From IMG/VR virus record IMGVR_UViG_3300025617_000828, positions 1 through 35,491 of that record: 35,491 bases of DNA, one strand, 5' to 3'. Positions 1 to 7,391 of the stretch are shown piece after piece; position 1 is the first letter of the stretch; each line of letters opens with the position of its first letter. The notes below the pieces were generated by a model that ran no database searches, was not told the origin of the DNA, and saw only the letters and a program-made list of their open reading frames with translations. Made by a program: the position numbers and the translations under genes. Source of the DNA: a virus.

Positions 1-1
1 T

Positions 2-46
2 TTTTGGTGTAAAGAACGAGAGTGGGCCATTGAACAAAACAAATAG
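2..46 (+). CDS. possible 3' tail of an upstream gene (partial)
   Basis: This frame is open from the window edge to a TAG at 44-46 and encodes 14 residues ending in EREWAIEQNK. If real, it is the C-terminus of a gene lying mostly outside the window and overlaps the following radical SAM gene by about 17 bp, like the other overlaps in this region. Nothing can be said about its function. The call rests only on the open frame and the compact gene arrangement. Confidence 0.22.
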   Translation, partial: FWCKEREWAIEQNK

Positions 47-1301
47 TTGTACATTTTGTATGCATCCTTTTACAGGGTTAGCTACACGAGAAGACGGTGC
101 TATTAAAGTATGCTGTCGCAGCCAACCTATCGGCTACATTCAAAACGAAACATTAGAAGAAGCGTGGAATAACGATGCTATGCGTGAAGTACGTAGGCAA
201 GTGCTTAACAACGAACGTCCAGATGTATGCAAGCCGTGCTTTGACCTCGAAGATCAGGGGGTACAGAGCTTACGACAGCGTCATACAGCAGGGGTAATAC
301 CCGAAGCTAGGGTCAACTTATACCCTAACGCACTAGACGCTTTAAACGACGATTATACAATGCCGTTTGAAATTCCTACTATGGAAATTAAACTCAACAA
401 CTTGTGCAACCTAAAATGTCGTATGTGTAATCCATTAGATAGTACAAGCTGGAAAGACTGGAACGAAGTAAAACCGTTTTATGAAAAAGAAAATAACATT
501 CTTATTCCTATTGTAGACTCGCTCACAGATACTCCGGGCAAATATATTGGGCCATTTGACGATAGTGATAATTGGTGGTCAAGTTTTGAAAAACTATTAC
601 CATTCTTTAGACGTGTAGAATTTGCAGGTGGTGAGCCACTAATGGATCCATACCACTACAAGATATTAGACAAACTTGCAGAGTATGGCGATAATATAGA
701 ACTAAAGTACGCTACAAACGGCACTACACTTGGTATTAAAGGCGGACGTACTATTCACGACTATTGGCCTAAGTTTAAAAGTGTTGCTGTAAACGTAAGC
801 ATAGACGGCTTACACGATGTCTACGAATACATCAGAGGCAACGGCAAGTTCAGTGAGATAGAAGAAAACATCAAAGTGTTTAAATCGTTTCCTAATGTAA
901 GCAGAGTAGTAGGTGCGTTTACTGTACAAGCGAACAATATCATGCAAATTTGTGATGTAATTGATTACTTCTTAAACGATATGGGTATTGTGTTTTATTC
1001 GCATCGTGTAAATTATCCTATGGCACTAAGTGCGCAAACACTGCCGCCAGAACTTAAACAAAATGTTGTACGTGATTTAGAAGTTATGAAATCAACTATA
1101 CAAGATTATAAAATTATACAAGAAAACGAACTATTAAAAACTATTACACTACAGCAAATACAAGATAATATAAACTTTCTAACTGCAAAATGTATGCACG
1201 ATACACACTGGCAAGATTGTATTAATTTCAATCGTGCATTAGATAAAACTCGAGGGCAAAGTTTCCTTGATACTACTCCGGAGTTTAAACAGTATGTATA
1301 A
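30..1301 (+). CDS. radical SAM protein with N-terminal Cys extension (RS1)
   Basis: Probable radical SAM enzyme of about 423 residues, of the twitch-domain type common in marine phages. The [4Fe-4S]-SAM motif CxxxCxxC is C126/C130/C133, followed by a GGEP motif at 200-203. Before the core is an extension with CTFC (C7, C10), a CC pair (C28, C29) and CxxC (C67, C70), likely ligands of an auxiliary cluster. The extension is shared with RS4 (3237-4619) and, in reduced form, RS7 (15031-16413). The only start codon in frame within the window is the TTG at 30, with a weak GAGAG ahead of it. The frame stays open to the window edge, so the true start may lie upstream; RS4 has 17 residues before its first Cys, this one six. 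It overlaps RS2 by 8 bp. The substrate is unknown. Confidence 0.85.
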   Translation: MNKTNSCTFCMHPFTGLATREDGAIKVCCRSQPIGYIQNETLEEAWNNDAMREVRRQVLNNERPDVCKPCFDLEDQGVQSLRQRHTAGVIPEARVNLYPNALDALNDDYTMPFEIPTMEIKLNNLCNLKCRMCNPLDSTSWKDWNEVKPFYEKENNILIPIVDSLTDTPGKYIGPFDDSDNWWSSFEKLLPFFRRVEFAGGEPLMDPYHYKILDKLAEYGDNIELKYATNGTTLGIKGGRTIHDYWPKFKSVAVNVSIDGLHDVYEYIRGNGKFSEIEENIKVFKSFPNVSRVVGAFTVQANNIMQICDVIDYFLNDMGIVFYSHRVNYPMALSAQTLPPELKQNVVRDLEVMKSTIQDYKIIQENELLKTITLQQIQDNINFLTAKCMHDTHWQDCINFNRALDKTRGQSFLDTTPEFKQYV

Positions 1302-2196
1302 AGTTGAATCAAAATGGCCACATCAAAATTCTATAAAGGTAGAATGGAATTTAGGTAAGCGTTGCAACTTAGACTGTTCATACTGTCCAGCTGAAATACA
1401 CGATAACTTTAGTCCACATACTAATATCAAAGTCTTACTAGATACTGTAGATGCACTAGCAGAACTAGACAAACCTGTACGTGTAAGTTTTACAGGAGGC
1501 GAGCCATGCATACATCCAGACTTTGAGGAACTTATAAAACACGCACGACAAAGATTAGATTGGATTAATGTAACTACTAACGGCTTACGCAAAGCAGAAT
1601 GGTACGCAGAAGCACCGGTAGATCATTATGTGTTTAGTTTACATTTTGATAACGAACATTGGGAACGTGCTATGGATAATATTATGTTGTTTGGGCAACA
1701 TAACGAAAACATGGATAGAATACCTTTTCAAGTAAATGTAATGGCTCATCATGAACATATGGATCGTGTACGATTAGCCGTTGCACGTTTTCACGGAAAT
1801 AACATTCCGTATGTAATAAGACGTATACGTTGGACACAAGCAGAAGATCGTGATTGGTTCGACGATATGCGTTATAAAGAAAAAGACTTACAATGGATAC
1901 TAGATACTAATGCAACTGCATTGCCTAACTGTCTTATAGATGATAATAAACTAAAACATGCTAACGATATTATTAAAGAAAAATTAAATAATTTCGAAGG
2001 ATGGACCTGCGCTGCTGGTATTCAAAGTTTAATGATTAACTGGGACGGTGAAGTACATCGTGCTACCTGTAGAGTAGGCGGCAGTTTAGGAAATATATAC
2101 AACGGTACATTTGAACAGCCCGAAGAATGGATAACATGTACACGCAAGTGGTGTACATGTGCTGCCGACGTGCCACTTACAAAGGAAAAAAAATGA
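1294..2196 (+). CDS. radical SAM protein with C-terminal Cys region (RS2)
   Basis: A 300-residue radical SAM protein. CNLDCSYC gives C24/C28/C31 for the SAM-binding [4Fe-4S] cluster, and a FTGGEP motif follows. The C-terminal part has a GWTCAAG segment, a later Cys and a final CxxxxCxC-like group, which suggests an auxiliary cluster (SPASM/twitch-like). The architecture matches RS3 and RS5. I chose the ATG at 1294 rather than the in-frame ATG at 1267 because the earlier one adds nine residues inside RS1 and lacks the GGAG at 1280-1283 that sits correctly for 1294. The gene overlaps RS1 by 8 bp and RS3 through ATGA, so the three are probably translationally coupled. Family assignment is firm; the substrate is unknown. 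Confidence 0.88.
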   Translation: MYKVESKWPHQNSIKVEWNLGKRCNLDCSYCPAEIHDNFSPHTNIKVLLDTVDALAELDKPVRVSFTGGEPCIHPDFEELIKHARQRLDWINVTTNGLRKAEWYAEAPVDHYVFSLHFDNEHWERAMDNIMLFGQHNENMDRIPFQVNVMAHHEHMDRVRLAVARFHGNNIPYVIRRIRWTQAEDRDWFDDMRYKEKDLQWILDTNATALPNCLIDDNKLKHANDIIKEKLNNFEGWTCAAGIQSLMINWDGEVHRATCRVGGSLGNIYNGTFEQPEEWITCTRKWCTCAADVPLTKEKK

Positions 2197-3242
2197 TCAA
2201 GATAGATGCGGTTAATTTAACCAATCCTGAAAAAATTATGGTGGCTTGGCATACTGGATACAGATGTAATTATGATTGCACTTACTGCGAAGCAACACGC
2301 CATGATAATCATAGCAGACATCAAACATACGATTCTTTTATAGAAACATTTAACTTTGTAAAGGAATACACAAAAATTTACGGACATTATGTGAATATAG
2401 ATTTTACAGGAGGAGAGCCAACTGTGAATCCTGCATTTTGGGATTTTGCAGAACATGTAATAAACACCGAAGATAGATTTAGATTAAGTCTTACAACAAA
2501 CGGTGCCTGGCATCCAAAAAATTCTAAAAGAATTGCAGACATTTTTGAAGGAGTTACAGTAAGTTATCATGCTGAAGCTGATATTAAGCTAAAAAGTCAA
2601 GTTTTGGAAAATATAAAACTGTTGCACGAAACAGGTATATGGATACAAGTAAATGTAATGATGCATGTTGATTACTTTGACGAATGCACTGAAGTTTGCA
2701 ATCAGCTAAAAGACTTGGGCATAATGCATAAACCAATTCCTATTGGAGACGGTAATATAGAACGTGCTGGCTGGTACCTTGATACCGACGGGACTCCTAG
2801 AAGAACAAGTCATACTTATACACAAGAGCAGCAAGATTGGTATTTTAAATATATAGGAGTAGAATCACCTACGTCAAACGCTAAAGAAGGAACTGACTTA
2901 GGAAGATCGTGTTGTGGTCGAAGATGTCTAAAAGGACTAGTTAAAAATAAATGGCAAGATATAACGTATGTCGACACTCACTTTAAAGGATGGTACTGTA
3001 GCGTCAATAAATACTTTCTCTATATTGATCAACAAAAAGGTGAAGTTTATCATCATCAGACTTGTAAAGCGTTGCATAACGGTAAGCGAGGACCGATTGG
3101 TAATTTAAAAAATGCCGATGCAATATTGCAATATGCAATAGAGAATAAAGATAAGGCAATTGTTTGTCCTAATGACAGATGCGGATGTGGCATGTGTGTA
3201 CCAAAAGCCAAGGACTTTAACGATTTTATTTCTTTGTCATAA
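2193..3242 (+). CDS. radical SAM protein with C-terminal Cys region (RS3)
   Basis: A 349-residue radical SAM protein. CNYDCTYC gives C25/C29/C32, and FTGGEP follows. The C-terminal third carries a CC pair near residues 247-248, a GWYC segment and a dense cysteine group at the end (CPNDRCGCGMC), compatible with one or two auxiliary Fe-S clusters; this is the most Cys-rich of the RS2/RS3/RS5 group. The start is the ATG at 2193, overlapping the RS2 stop as ATGA and preceded by AAAGGA at 2181-2186. A longer frame from 2127 lies within RS2 and was rejected. The 3' end overlaps the convergent RS4 gene by 6 bp. Function beyond the family is not known. Confidence 0.88.
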   Translation: MIKIDAVNLTNPEKIMVAWHTGYRCNYDCTYCEATRHDNHSRHQTYDSFIETFNFVKEYTKIYGHYVNIDFTGGEPTVNPAFWDFAEHVINTEDRFRLSLTTNGAWHPKNSKRIADIFEGVTVSYHAEADIKLKSQVLENIKLLHETGIWIQVNVMMHVDYFDECTEVCNQLKDLGIMHKPIPIGDGNIERAGWYLDTDGTPRRTSHTYTQEQQDWYFKYIGVESPTSNAKEGTDLGRSCCGRRCLKGLVKNKWQDITYVDTHFKGWYCSVNKYFLYIDQQKGEVYHHQTCKALHNGKRGPIGNLKNADAILQYAIENKDKAIVCPNDRCGCGMCVPKAKDFNDFISLS

Positions 3243-4619
3243 TAAATGACTTAACTCCGGAAATATTTTTGCAGCATTAAGTCCACGGATTGCATCTAAT
3301 TTATTTACATATTCTTTAAAACCTGGTAATAAATGACTGTTATCTACACTATCCATATGTTTTAACAATCCTTCCCATTTTGTCCACCCAGACGGATTAT
3401 GTATCCAAAAATCATCGTCTTGAGTATAATTATCCCAAAGCCATTGTTTAAATTCTGCAAAAATTTCTCTAACTTCTTGTTTATCCTTTTCAGGTAATAT
3501 TGTAATATTTAAAAAGGTAGGAATGTGTACTAAATGCATATTAACTAGTCCGCCGCCCATAAGTACGCCGCCAACTTTGCCGACATTCATTTTACGAAAA
3601 TTTTGTTTTATTTTCCATTTCATAAAATCTGGTAAATGCTTTATATTAAATATTTGCACTGCTGTTGCCATACTAACATGAATATTATCAGGAGTATTGT
3701 CTAACATATGTAATGTTCGTTCTACATCTGCAAAGTTTGTAGGAAATCTTATATAATGATCTCGTTCGTGTATAGCGTCTATGCTCACAGCAAACTTAAC
3801 TTTTCTAAACTTACTCCAAAGTTTGATTAGTTCTTCGTCAACAAGTATGCCGTTTGAATTATAACGTAATAGTATATTTTGCTCGTATCCTTGACGTACA
3901 ATTTCTTCCAAAAACTTTTTGTGTTCTGCAATCATAAGAGGTTCGCCGCCAGCAAAATAAACTTGCTTTAGATTTGGAACTTGTGCGTATAGTTCATCCC
4001 AGAACTTACCTTTTTCATACCACTTATTATTAAACTCTTTTTTGTCCCAACGCATTTGACGTTTTACATCTTCATCTTGTAGCACAGGAATAAGTTTCTG
4101 CCAATCTGCTACCCACTTTGAACTGTCGTGTGGGCTGCACATTACACATTTAATGTTACAAGTATGCCCTAGTCGTAAGTCTAAGTATTGTAGTTGCTCT
4201 GGAACTGTTCCGTCTTCTGCTGTTTGAGCAATAAGTTCTTGTATGTCAACACCTTCATCTTTGTACCAAGTACCAGTTTCCCAAATACGTTTACTAACAA
4301 TACCTTGCGATTCTTCTTTAAAGCACCCTGAACAACTTGCAGGTATTTCGCCTCGTAGCATAGTTGTGCGTACACTTTTCATATAGTCGCTGTTAAACGC
4401 TTCTAAAGGAGTTGTACGTGCGAAATTAGCAGGCTTTCCGTCCTCTGCTTTAACTAGTCCTACTTCGTGATCATCTCCGGCGCCGCTTGCATTTGCTGTA
4501 CAACATAAACGCATATCGCCGTTTGGCCTAGTAGCAAGATGAATCCACGGCAGAACACAAAAGGTGCAACTACCTGTAAGTTCTTCTATTTGAGTTTTAT
4601 AGTCGTCTATTTTAGACAT
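3237..4619 (-). CDS. radical SAM protein with N-terminal Cys extension (RS4)
   Basis: A 460-residue radical SAM protein. The core motif CNIKCVMC is at C154/C158/C161, with AGGEP further on. The N-terminal extension carries CTFC (C18, C21), the CC pair (C39, C40) and CxxC (C96, C99), matching RS1 in order and spacing (for example PW/PF-x-x-LATR after CTFC), so the two are clear paralogues. The region after the core is long and probably holds the twitch-like C-terminal part of this family. The start codon overlaps the end of the methyltransferase gene by 8 bp, and the Shine-Dalgarno is weak (AAAGAAAA), so expression probably depends on coupling. The gene is convergent with RS3. Substrate unknown. 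Confidence 0.88.
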   Translation of the reverse strand: MSKIDDYKTQIEELTGSCTFCVLPWIHLATRPNGDMRLCCTANASGAGDDHEVGLVKAEDGKPANFARTTPLEAFNSDYMKSVRTTMLRGEIPASCSGCFKEESQGIVSKRIWETGTWYKDEGVDIQELIAQTAEDGTVPEQLQYLDLRLGHTCNIKCVMCSPHDSSKWVADWQKLIPVLQDEDVKRQMRWDKKEFNNKWYEKGKFWDELYAQVPNLKQVYFAGGEPLMIAEHKKFLEEIVRQGYEQNILLRYNSNGILVDEELIKLWSKFRKVKFAVSIDAIHERDHYIRFPTNFADVERTLHMLDNTPDNIHVSMATAVQIFNIKHLPDFMKWKIKQNFRKMNVGKVGGVLMGGGLVNMHLVHIPTFLNITILPEKDKQEVREIFAEFKQWLWDNYTQDDDFWIHNPSGWTKWEGLLKHMDSVDNSHLLPGFKEYVNKLDAIRGLNAAKIFPELSHLL

Positions 4620-5217
4620 TTTTCTTTTTGCCTATTATCATATAGCGTGTATACTTAGGAGTTTTAAATTCGCCTCTCCAGTAGGGTTTAATACTACTCA
4701 TACGCATAAAGTCATCGATGTCAGTTGCACAACGAATGTGCTCGTCTAACTCAAAATAGTTATTGCTTTGTATTACAAATAATGCATTGTCTGGCTGAAT
4801 GCTTAACCACTGTTCGTATTGTTCTTGTGTAATGTGTTCGCAACTTGTGTTAATAACAATGTCAGCAGGTTCTGTATACTCGCACATGTCTGCTGTTATT
4901 GCTGTAAAGCGTCCTGACATTTCGTAGTTTTTATTAACTGTGTAGGCAGTTTCTTGACAATCTTCATCAATGTCTACACTTGTGATATGTTCTATGCTTA
5001 AACTGCTGTTGAACAAGATACTAGCAAGTACTCCGTTCCAGCCGCCATAAATCACAATACGAGCATCGTCGTCAACGTAGTTTACACGCAGTGCATCTGC
5101 CAGCCAAACTTTGCTGTTGACCTGTCCTTTCCAGAAACTTTCAAGTGTGCGGTATTTGTCATCGCTGTTGCGAATTGCATCCATCCAGAATAGTACGTCT
5201 TGTATGTCAACTCTCAT
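4612..5217 (-). CDS. class I SAM-dependent methyltransferase-like protein
   Basis: A 201-residue protein with the features of a Rossmann-fold methyltransferase: a glycine-containing motif I (IVIYGGWNGVLAS, residues 54-66), an acidic motif II (SVDIDED, 80-86), a TAD segment around residue 110, and NTSCEHI (123-129) in the motif IV position. There is no extra substrate-recognition domain, so a small-molecule, lipid or peptide substrate is possible; no DNA-methylase DPPY/NPPY motif is visible. I start it at the ATG at 5217, two nucleotides after the desaturase stop. The longer frame from 5280 would put 21 residues inside the desaturase gene. It lies between a desaturase and RS4 in one minus-strand unit. 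The fold is likely; the substrate is unknown. Confidence 0.7.
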   Translation of the reverse strand: MRVDIQDVLFWMDAIRNSDDKYRTLESFWKGQVNSKVWLADALRVNYVDDDARIVIYGGWNGVLASILFNSSLSIEHITSVDIDEDCQETAYTVNKNYEMSGRFTAITADMCEYTEPADIVINTSCEHITQEQYEQWLSIQPDNALFVIQSNNYFELDEHIRCATDIDDFMRMSSIKPYWRGEFKTPKYTRYMIIGKKKNV

Positions 5218-5219
5218 TA

Positions 5220-5978
5220 CTATGAAGTTTTCATTAATAAGTATTTTATTATCCAAGCCGGAGGATCTAATTCCCACCATCTTTCTTGATTATTCCATGC
5301 TTTACTATTTGCATGATGATTATTATGCCAGCCTTCACCTAAAGTAATAAGGCTCGCAATCCAAGAATTTCTAGCTTCTTCGTGCCCTAAGTCGTGAGTT
5401 TTATATCCGTGCATGTGAGCAATAACAATAATAGAACTTGTACTATGTAAAACTAAGACAGCAGGTATTGCGTATCCAAACACAATCCAAATTGGATCTA
5501 TTAGGGCTAGGCATGCAACATAAGCAGCTATTATATAAAAATAATATTTGTGTGTAAACTTATAAAACTTATTTTTTCTTATGTCTTTAATTAGCTTAGG
5601 ACTAATCCAGTCAACTTTCCAAACACCAAACCAGGCTTTCCACCAACCTAGTTGGTAAGGGCTGTGAGGATCTTTCTCTGTTTCTGTATGACCATGATGT
5701 TGTCTATGTAGTGCAGTCCAAGCAAGAGGAGAACCTACTGTAGTAATTACTCCAATTAGTGCCAAAATATATTCTATAGGCTTATAAGTTTCAAAACTTC
5801 TATGTGAAATTAATCTATGGTAGCCTATGTTAATTCCAAAGACTCCGATAAACCAATAGATAAATACACTGTACAACATCATCATCCAGTTTGAAGTTGT
5901 AAAACAGTAATACAATCCGTAAAACAGTAATAAGTGTGTTGCAACTTGTAAAAGTCTTACTAATCTATTATGATCCAT
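5220..5978 (-). CDS. fatty-acid desaturase, HxxHH type
   Basis: A 252-residue integral-membrane di-iron desaturase. It has the three histidine boxes: HRLISH (54-59), HRQHH (91-95) and HNNHH (218-222). Hydrophobic segments near residues 10-50, 65-85 and 150-185 fit the four-helix topology, and the length suits a bacterial delta-9 acyl-lipid/acyl-CoA desaturase core without a cytochrome b5 domain. It would introduce a double bond into an acyl chain in the host membrane. The ATG at 5978 has a good AGAGGAAG Shine-Dalgarno. It is the first gene of a minus-strand unit (desaturase, methyltransferase, RS4) and is divergent from a second desaturase 55 bp away. Confidence 0.93.
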   Translation of the reverse strand: MDHNRLVRLLQVATHLLLFYGLYYCFTTSNWMMMLYSVFIYWFIGVFGINIGYHRLISHRSFETYKPIEYILALIGVITTVGSPLAWTALHRQHHGHTETEKDPHSPYQLGWWKAWFGVWKVDWISPKLIKDIRKNKFYKFTHKYYFYIIAAYVACLALIDPIWIVFGYAIPAVLVLHSTSSIIVIAHMHGYKTHDLGHEEARNSWIASLITLGEGWHNNHHANSKAWNNQERWWELDPPAWIIKYLLMKTS

Positions 5979-6033
5979 ATATGCTTCCTCTTATTATATT
6001 ATTTAACTAAATAGAGGATAAGAGGAATCAATA
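5979..6033. promoter_or_regulatory. divergent intergenic region between two desaturases
   Basis: This 55-bp gap separates divergent genes and must hold the start signals for both unless each is read from further away. On the minus strand a TATAAT hexamer lies at 5993-5998, but the hexamer 17 bp upstream (TTATCC) is a poor -35. On the plus strand TATATT at 5995-6000 has no recognisable -35. AGAGGA-type ribosome binding sites occur on both sides. No exact NATAAATA octamer is present. I consider a promoter here likely by position but only weakly supported by sequence. Confidence 0.35.
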
Positions 6034-6759
6034 ATGAGTTTATATCATAAAGTAAAACTTTTACTACTAACTACAAATGTAGTAGGTGCAATAGGTCTTA
6101 TATTTTATTTTTCTTGGTGGGGGTTAGGCCTTGCTATTTTAACATGGATTGTATTTAATTACGGAGTTAGTGCAGGATTTCATCGACTGTTCGGGCACGG
6201 TGCATACGAAACTAATGCTGTTGTATGGTGGGCTCTTTTAATTAGTGGGTCTCTTGCAAGTATAGGAAGTAGTATTGCATGGATCGGTCAACATCGTACA
6301 CATCATGCCAATAGCGATGTAAAAGGAAAAGATCCTTATTATCCACACGATAACTGGCTATATGCGTGGGTATTCGGTCCTTGGTCGACTCCTATATCAC
6401 CGAGAATGATTAAAGATTTACTTAGAGACAAGCGTCATAGATTTTTTCATGATCATTATTTTAAAATTATTGCTGCTTATGTTGCTGTTCTTGCTGTTAT
6501 AAATCCCGTTTTAGTATTTTGGATGTGGGCATTGCCCGGAGCAATGACTTTCTTCAGTTTACAGGCAACAGGAGTTCTAGGTCATATGATCGGAACTATA
6601 GATTATGACATCGAAGACGATAGCCGTAATAGTCATATTTTAAATATTTTAACGTTCGGTGAAAGCTATCAAAATACACATCATCATGATACACAAAAAA
6701 TATTATTAGGAAAATATGACTTAGTAGGATATACTATAAAATACGTGTTTTCTAAATGA
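6034..6759 (+). CDS. fatty-acid desaturase, QxxHH variant
   Basis: A 241-residue membrane desaturase related to, but clearly distinct from, its divergent neighbour. Box 1 is HRLFGH (50-55) and box 2 is HRTHH (87-91). The third box is QNTHHH (213-218), with Gln in place of the first His. A QxxHH third box is established in front-end desaturases, so it need not mean loss of activity, although those usually carry a cytochrome b5 domain that is absent here. Hydrophobic segments at about 8-45, 62-85 and 150-185 fit membrane insertion. The AAGAGGA-type Shine-Dalgarno before 6034 supports the start. The stop overlaps the next gene as ATGA. Confidence 0.9.
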   Translation: MSLYHKVKLLLLTTNVVGAIGLIFYFSWWGLGLAILTWIVFNYGVSAGFHRLFGHGAYETNAVVWWALLISGSLASIGSSIAWIGQHRTHHANSDVKGKDPYYPHDNWLYAWVFGPWSTPISPRMIKDLLRDKRHRFFHDHYFKIIAAYVAVLAVINPVLVFWMWALPGAMTFFSLQATGVLGHMIGTIDYDIEDDSRNSHILNILTFGESYQNTHHHDTQKILLGKYDLVGYTIKYVFSK

Positions 6760-7391
6760 ATACTAATACATACGAAGACGAAACTTATCGGTGCGTTACT
6801 TTTACTAAAGGCAACGACGAATGGGAAAGAGTTAGAAGCCTTTGTTTAGAAGAAGACAACTGGCTTAGAGAAAATTATGTTCCTGAAAAGTGTGTTGTAG
6901 AAGATCACGATGTATTCTCTATTACTTACGTTAAAGAAACAAATGCACCGATATGCTTTACCGGAATTTATAATAATGGTCGTTATCCAAAACAAGTTGG
7001 ACGTTGTTTAAATAGATTTTACCTTTTTCCAGAATATAGATCTTCTGACTTAAGAAAAAGAATGTCAGCTATTCATAATCTAATTGTTCCGGCGATGTTA
7101 GATTCTTCCCCTATAAAACGAGAGTTAATGTTTATATCAATGCAAACACGCGAACGAGCATACGAGGGTGAAGAAACTTGGTGGAAACTTTGGAAAAGAA
7201 TTTGGCTAGGATTTAACGGAGGATGGACGCCTGTTGAAGGATTAACTCAAGTAGTTCCGGGGGAAGACTATAGAGGATTTCAAAATATTATATACAAAAG
7301 CTATAGCGATTATAAATTTGAAAATTGGAATCCAAAAATATTAAGCTATGAAGAACATAGGAATCTTTATATTAAACAATCTTCTTCTTAG
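6756..7391 (+). CDS. protein of unknown function, possibly GNAT-like
   Basis: A 211-residue soluble protein, rich in Trp, Arg and Glu, with no signal peptide or membrane segment. The middle part (about residues 55-120: an ICFTGIYNNGRY strand, then NRFYLFPEYRSSDLRKRM, then a helix) resembles the strand-loop-helix that binds acyl-CoA in GNAT acetyltransferases. The canonical RxxGxG/A loop is not convincing, so this is only a suggestion. It overlaps the QxxHH desaturase by ATGA and is therefore probably coupled to it, hinting at an acyl-related role. Its 3' end overlaps the convergent RS5 gene by 20 bp. Confidence 0.75.
   Translation: MNTNTYEDETYRCVTFTKGNDEWERVRSLCLEEDNWLRENYVPEKCVVEDHDVFSITYVKETNAPICFTGIYNNGRYPKQVGRCLNRFYLFPEYRSSDLRKRMSAIHNLIVPAMLDSSPIKRELMFISMQTRERAYEGEETWWKLWKRIWLGFNGGWTPVEGLTQVVPGEDYRGFQNIIYKSYSDYKFENWNPKILSYEEHRNLYIKQSSS

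Noticed and set aside
1267-1293. Longer N-terminus for RS2 from the ATG at 1267
   Set aside because: It lies inside RS1; the GGAG at 1280-1283 fits the ATG at 1294.
2127-2192. Longer N-terminus for RS3 from 2127
   Set aside because: It lies fully within RS2; the ATG at 2193 has AAAGGA and the ATGA overlap.
3006-3013. AATAAATA on the plus strand within RS3 as a late promoter
   Set aside because: It is inside a coding region and would read only the end of RS3 into a convergent gene. Such octamers are frequent by chance in AT-rich DNA.
3236-3250. Small inverted repeat GTCAT/ATGAC at the convergent RS3/RS4 ends, as a terminator
   Set aside because: Only 5 bp per arm, AT-rich, with no adjacent T-run; too weak to call.
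5218-5280. Longer N-terminus for the methyltransferase from 5280
   Set aside because: It would lie inside the desaturase gene, and the methyltransferase fold does not need it; the ATG at 5217 follows the desaturase stop directly.
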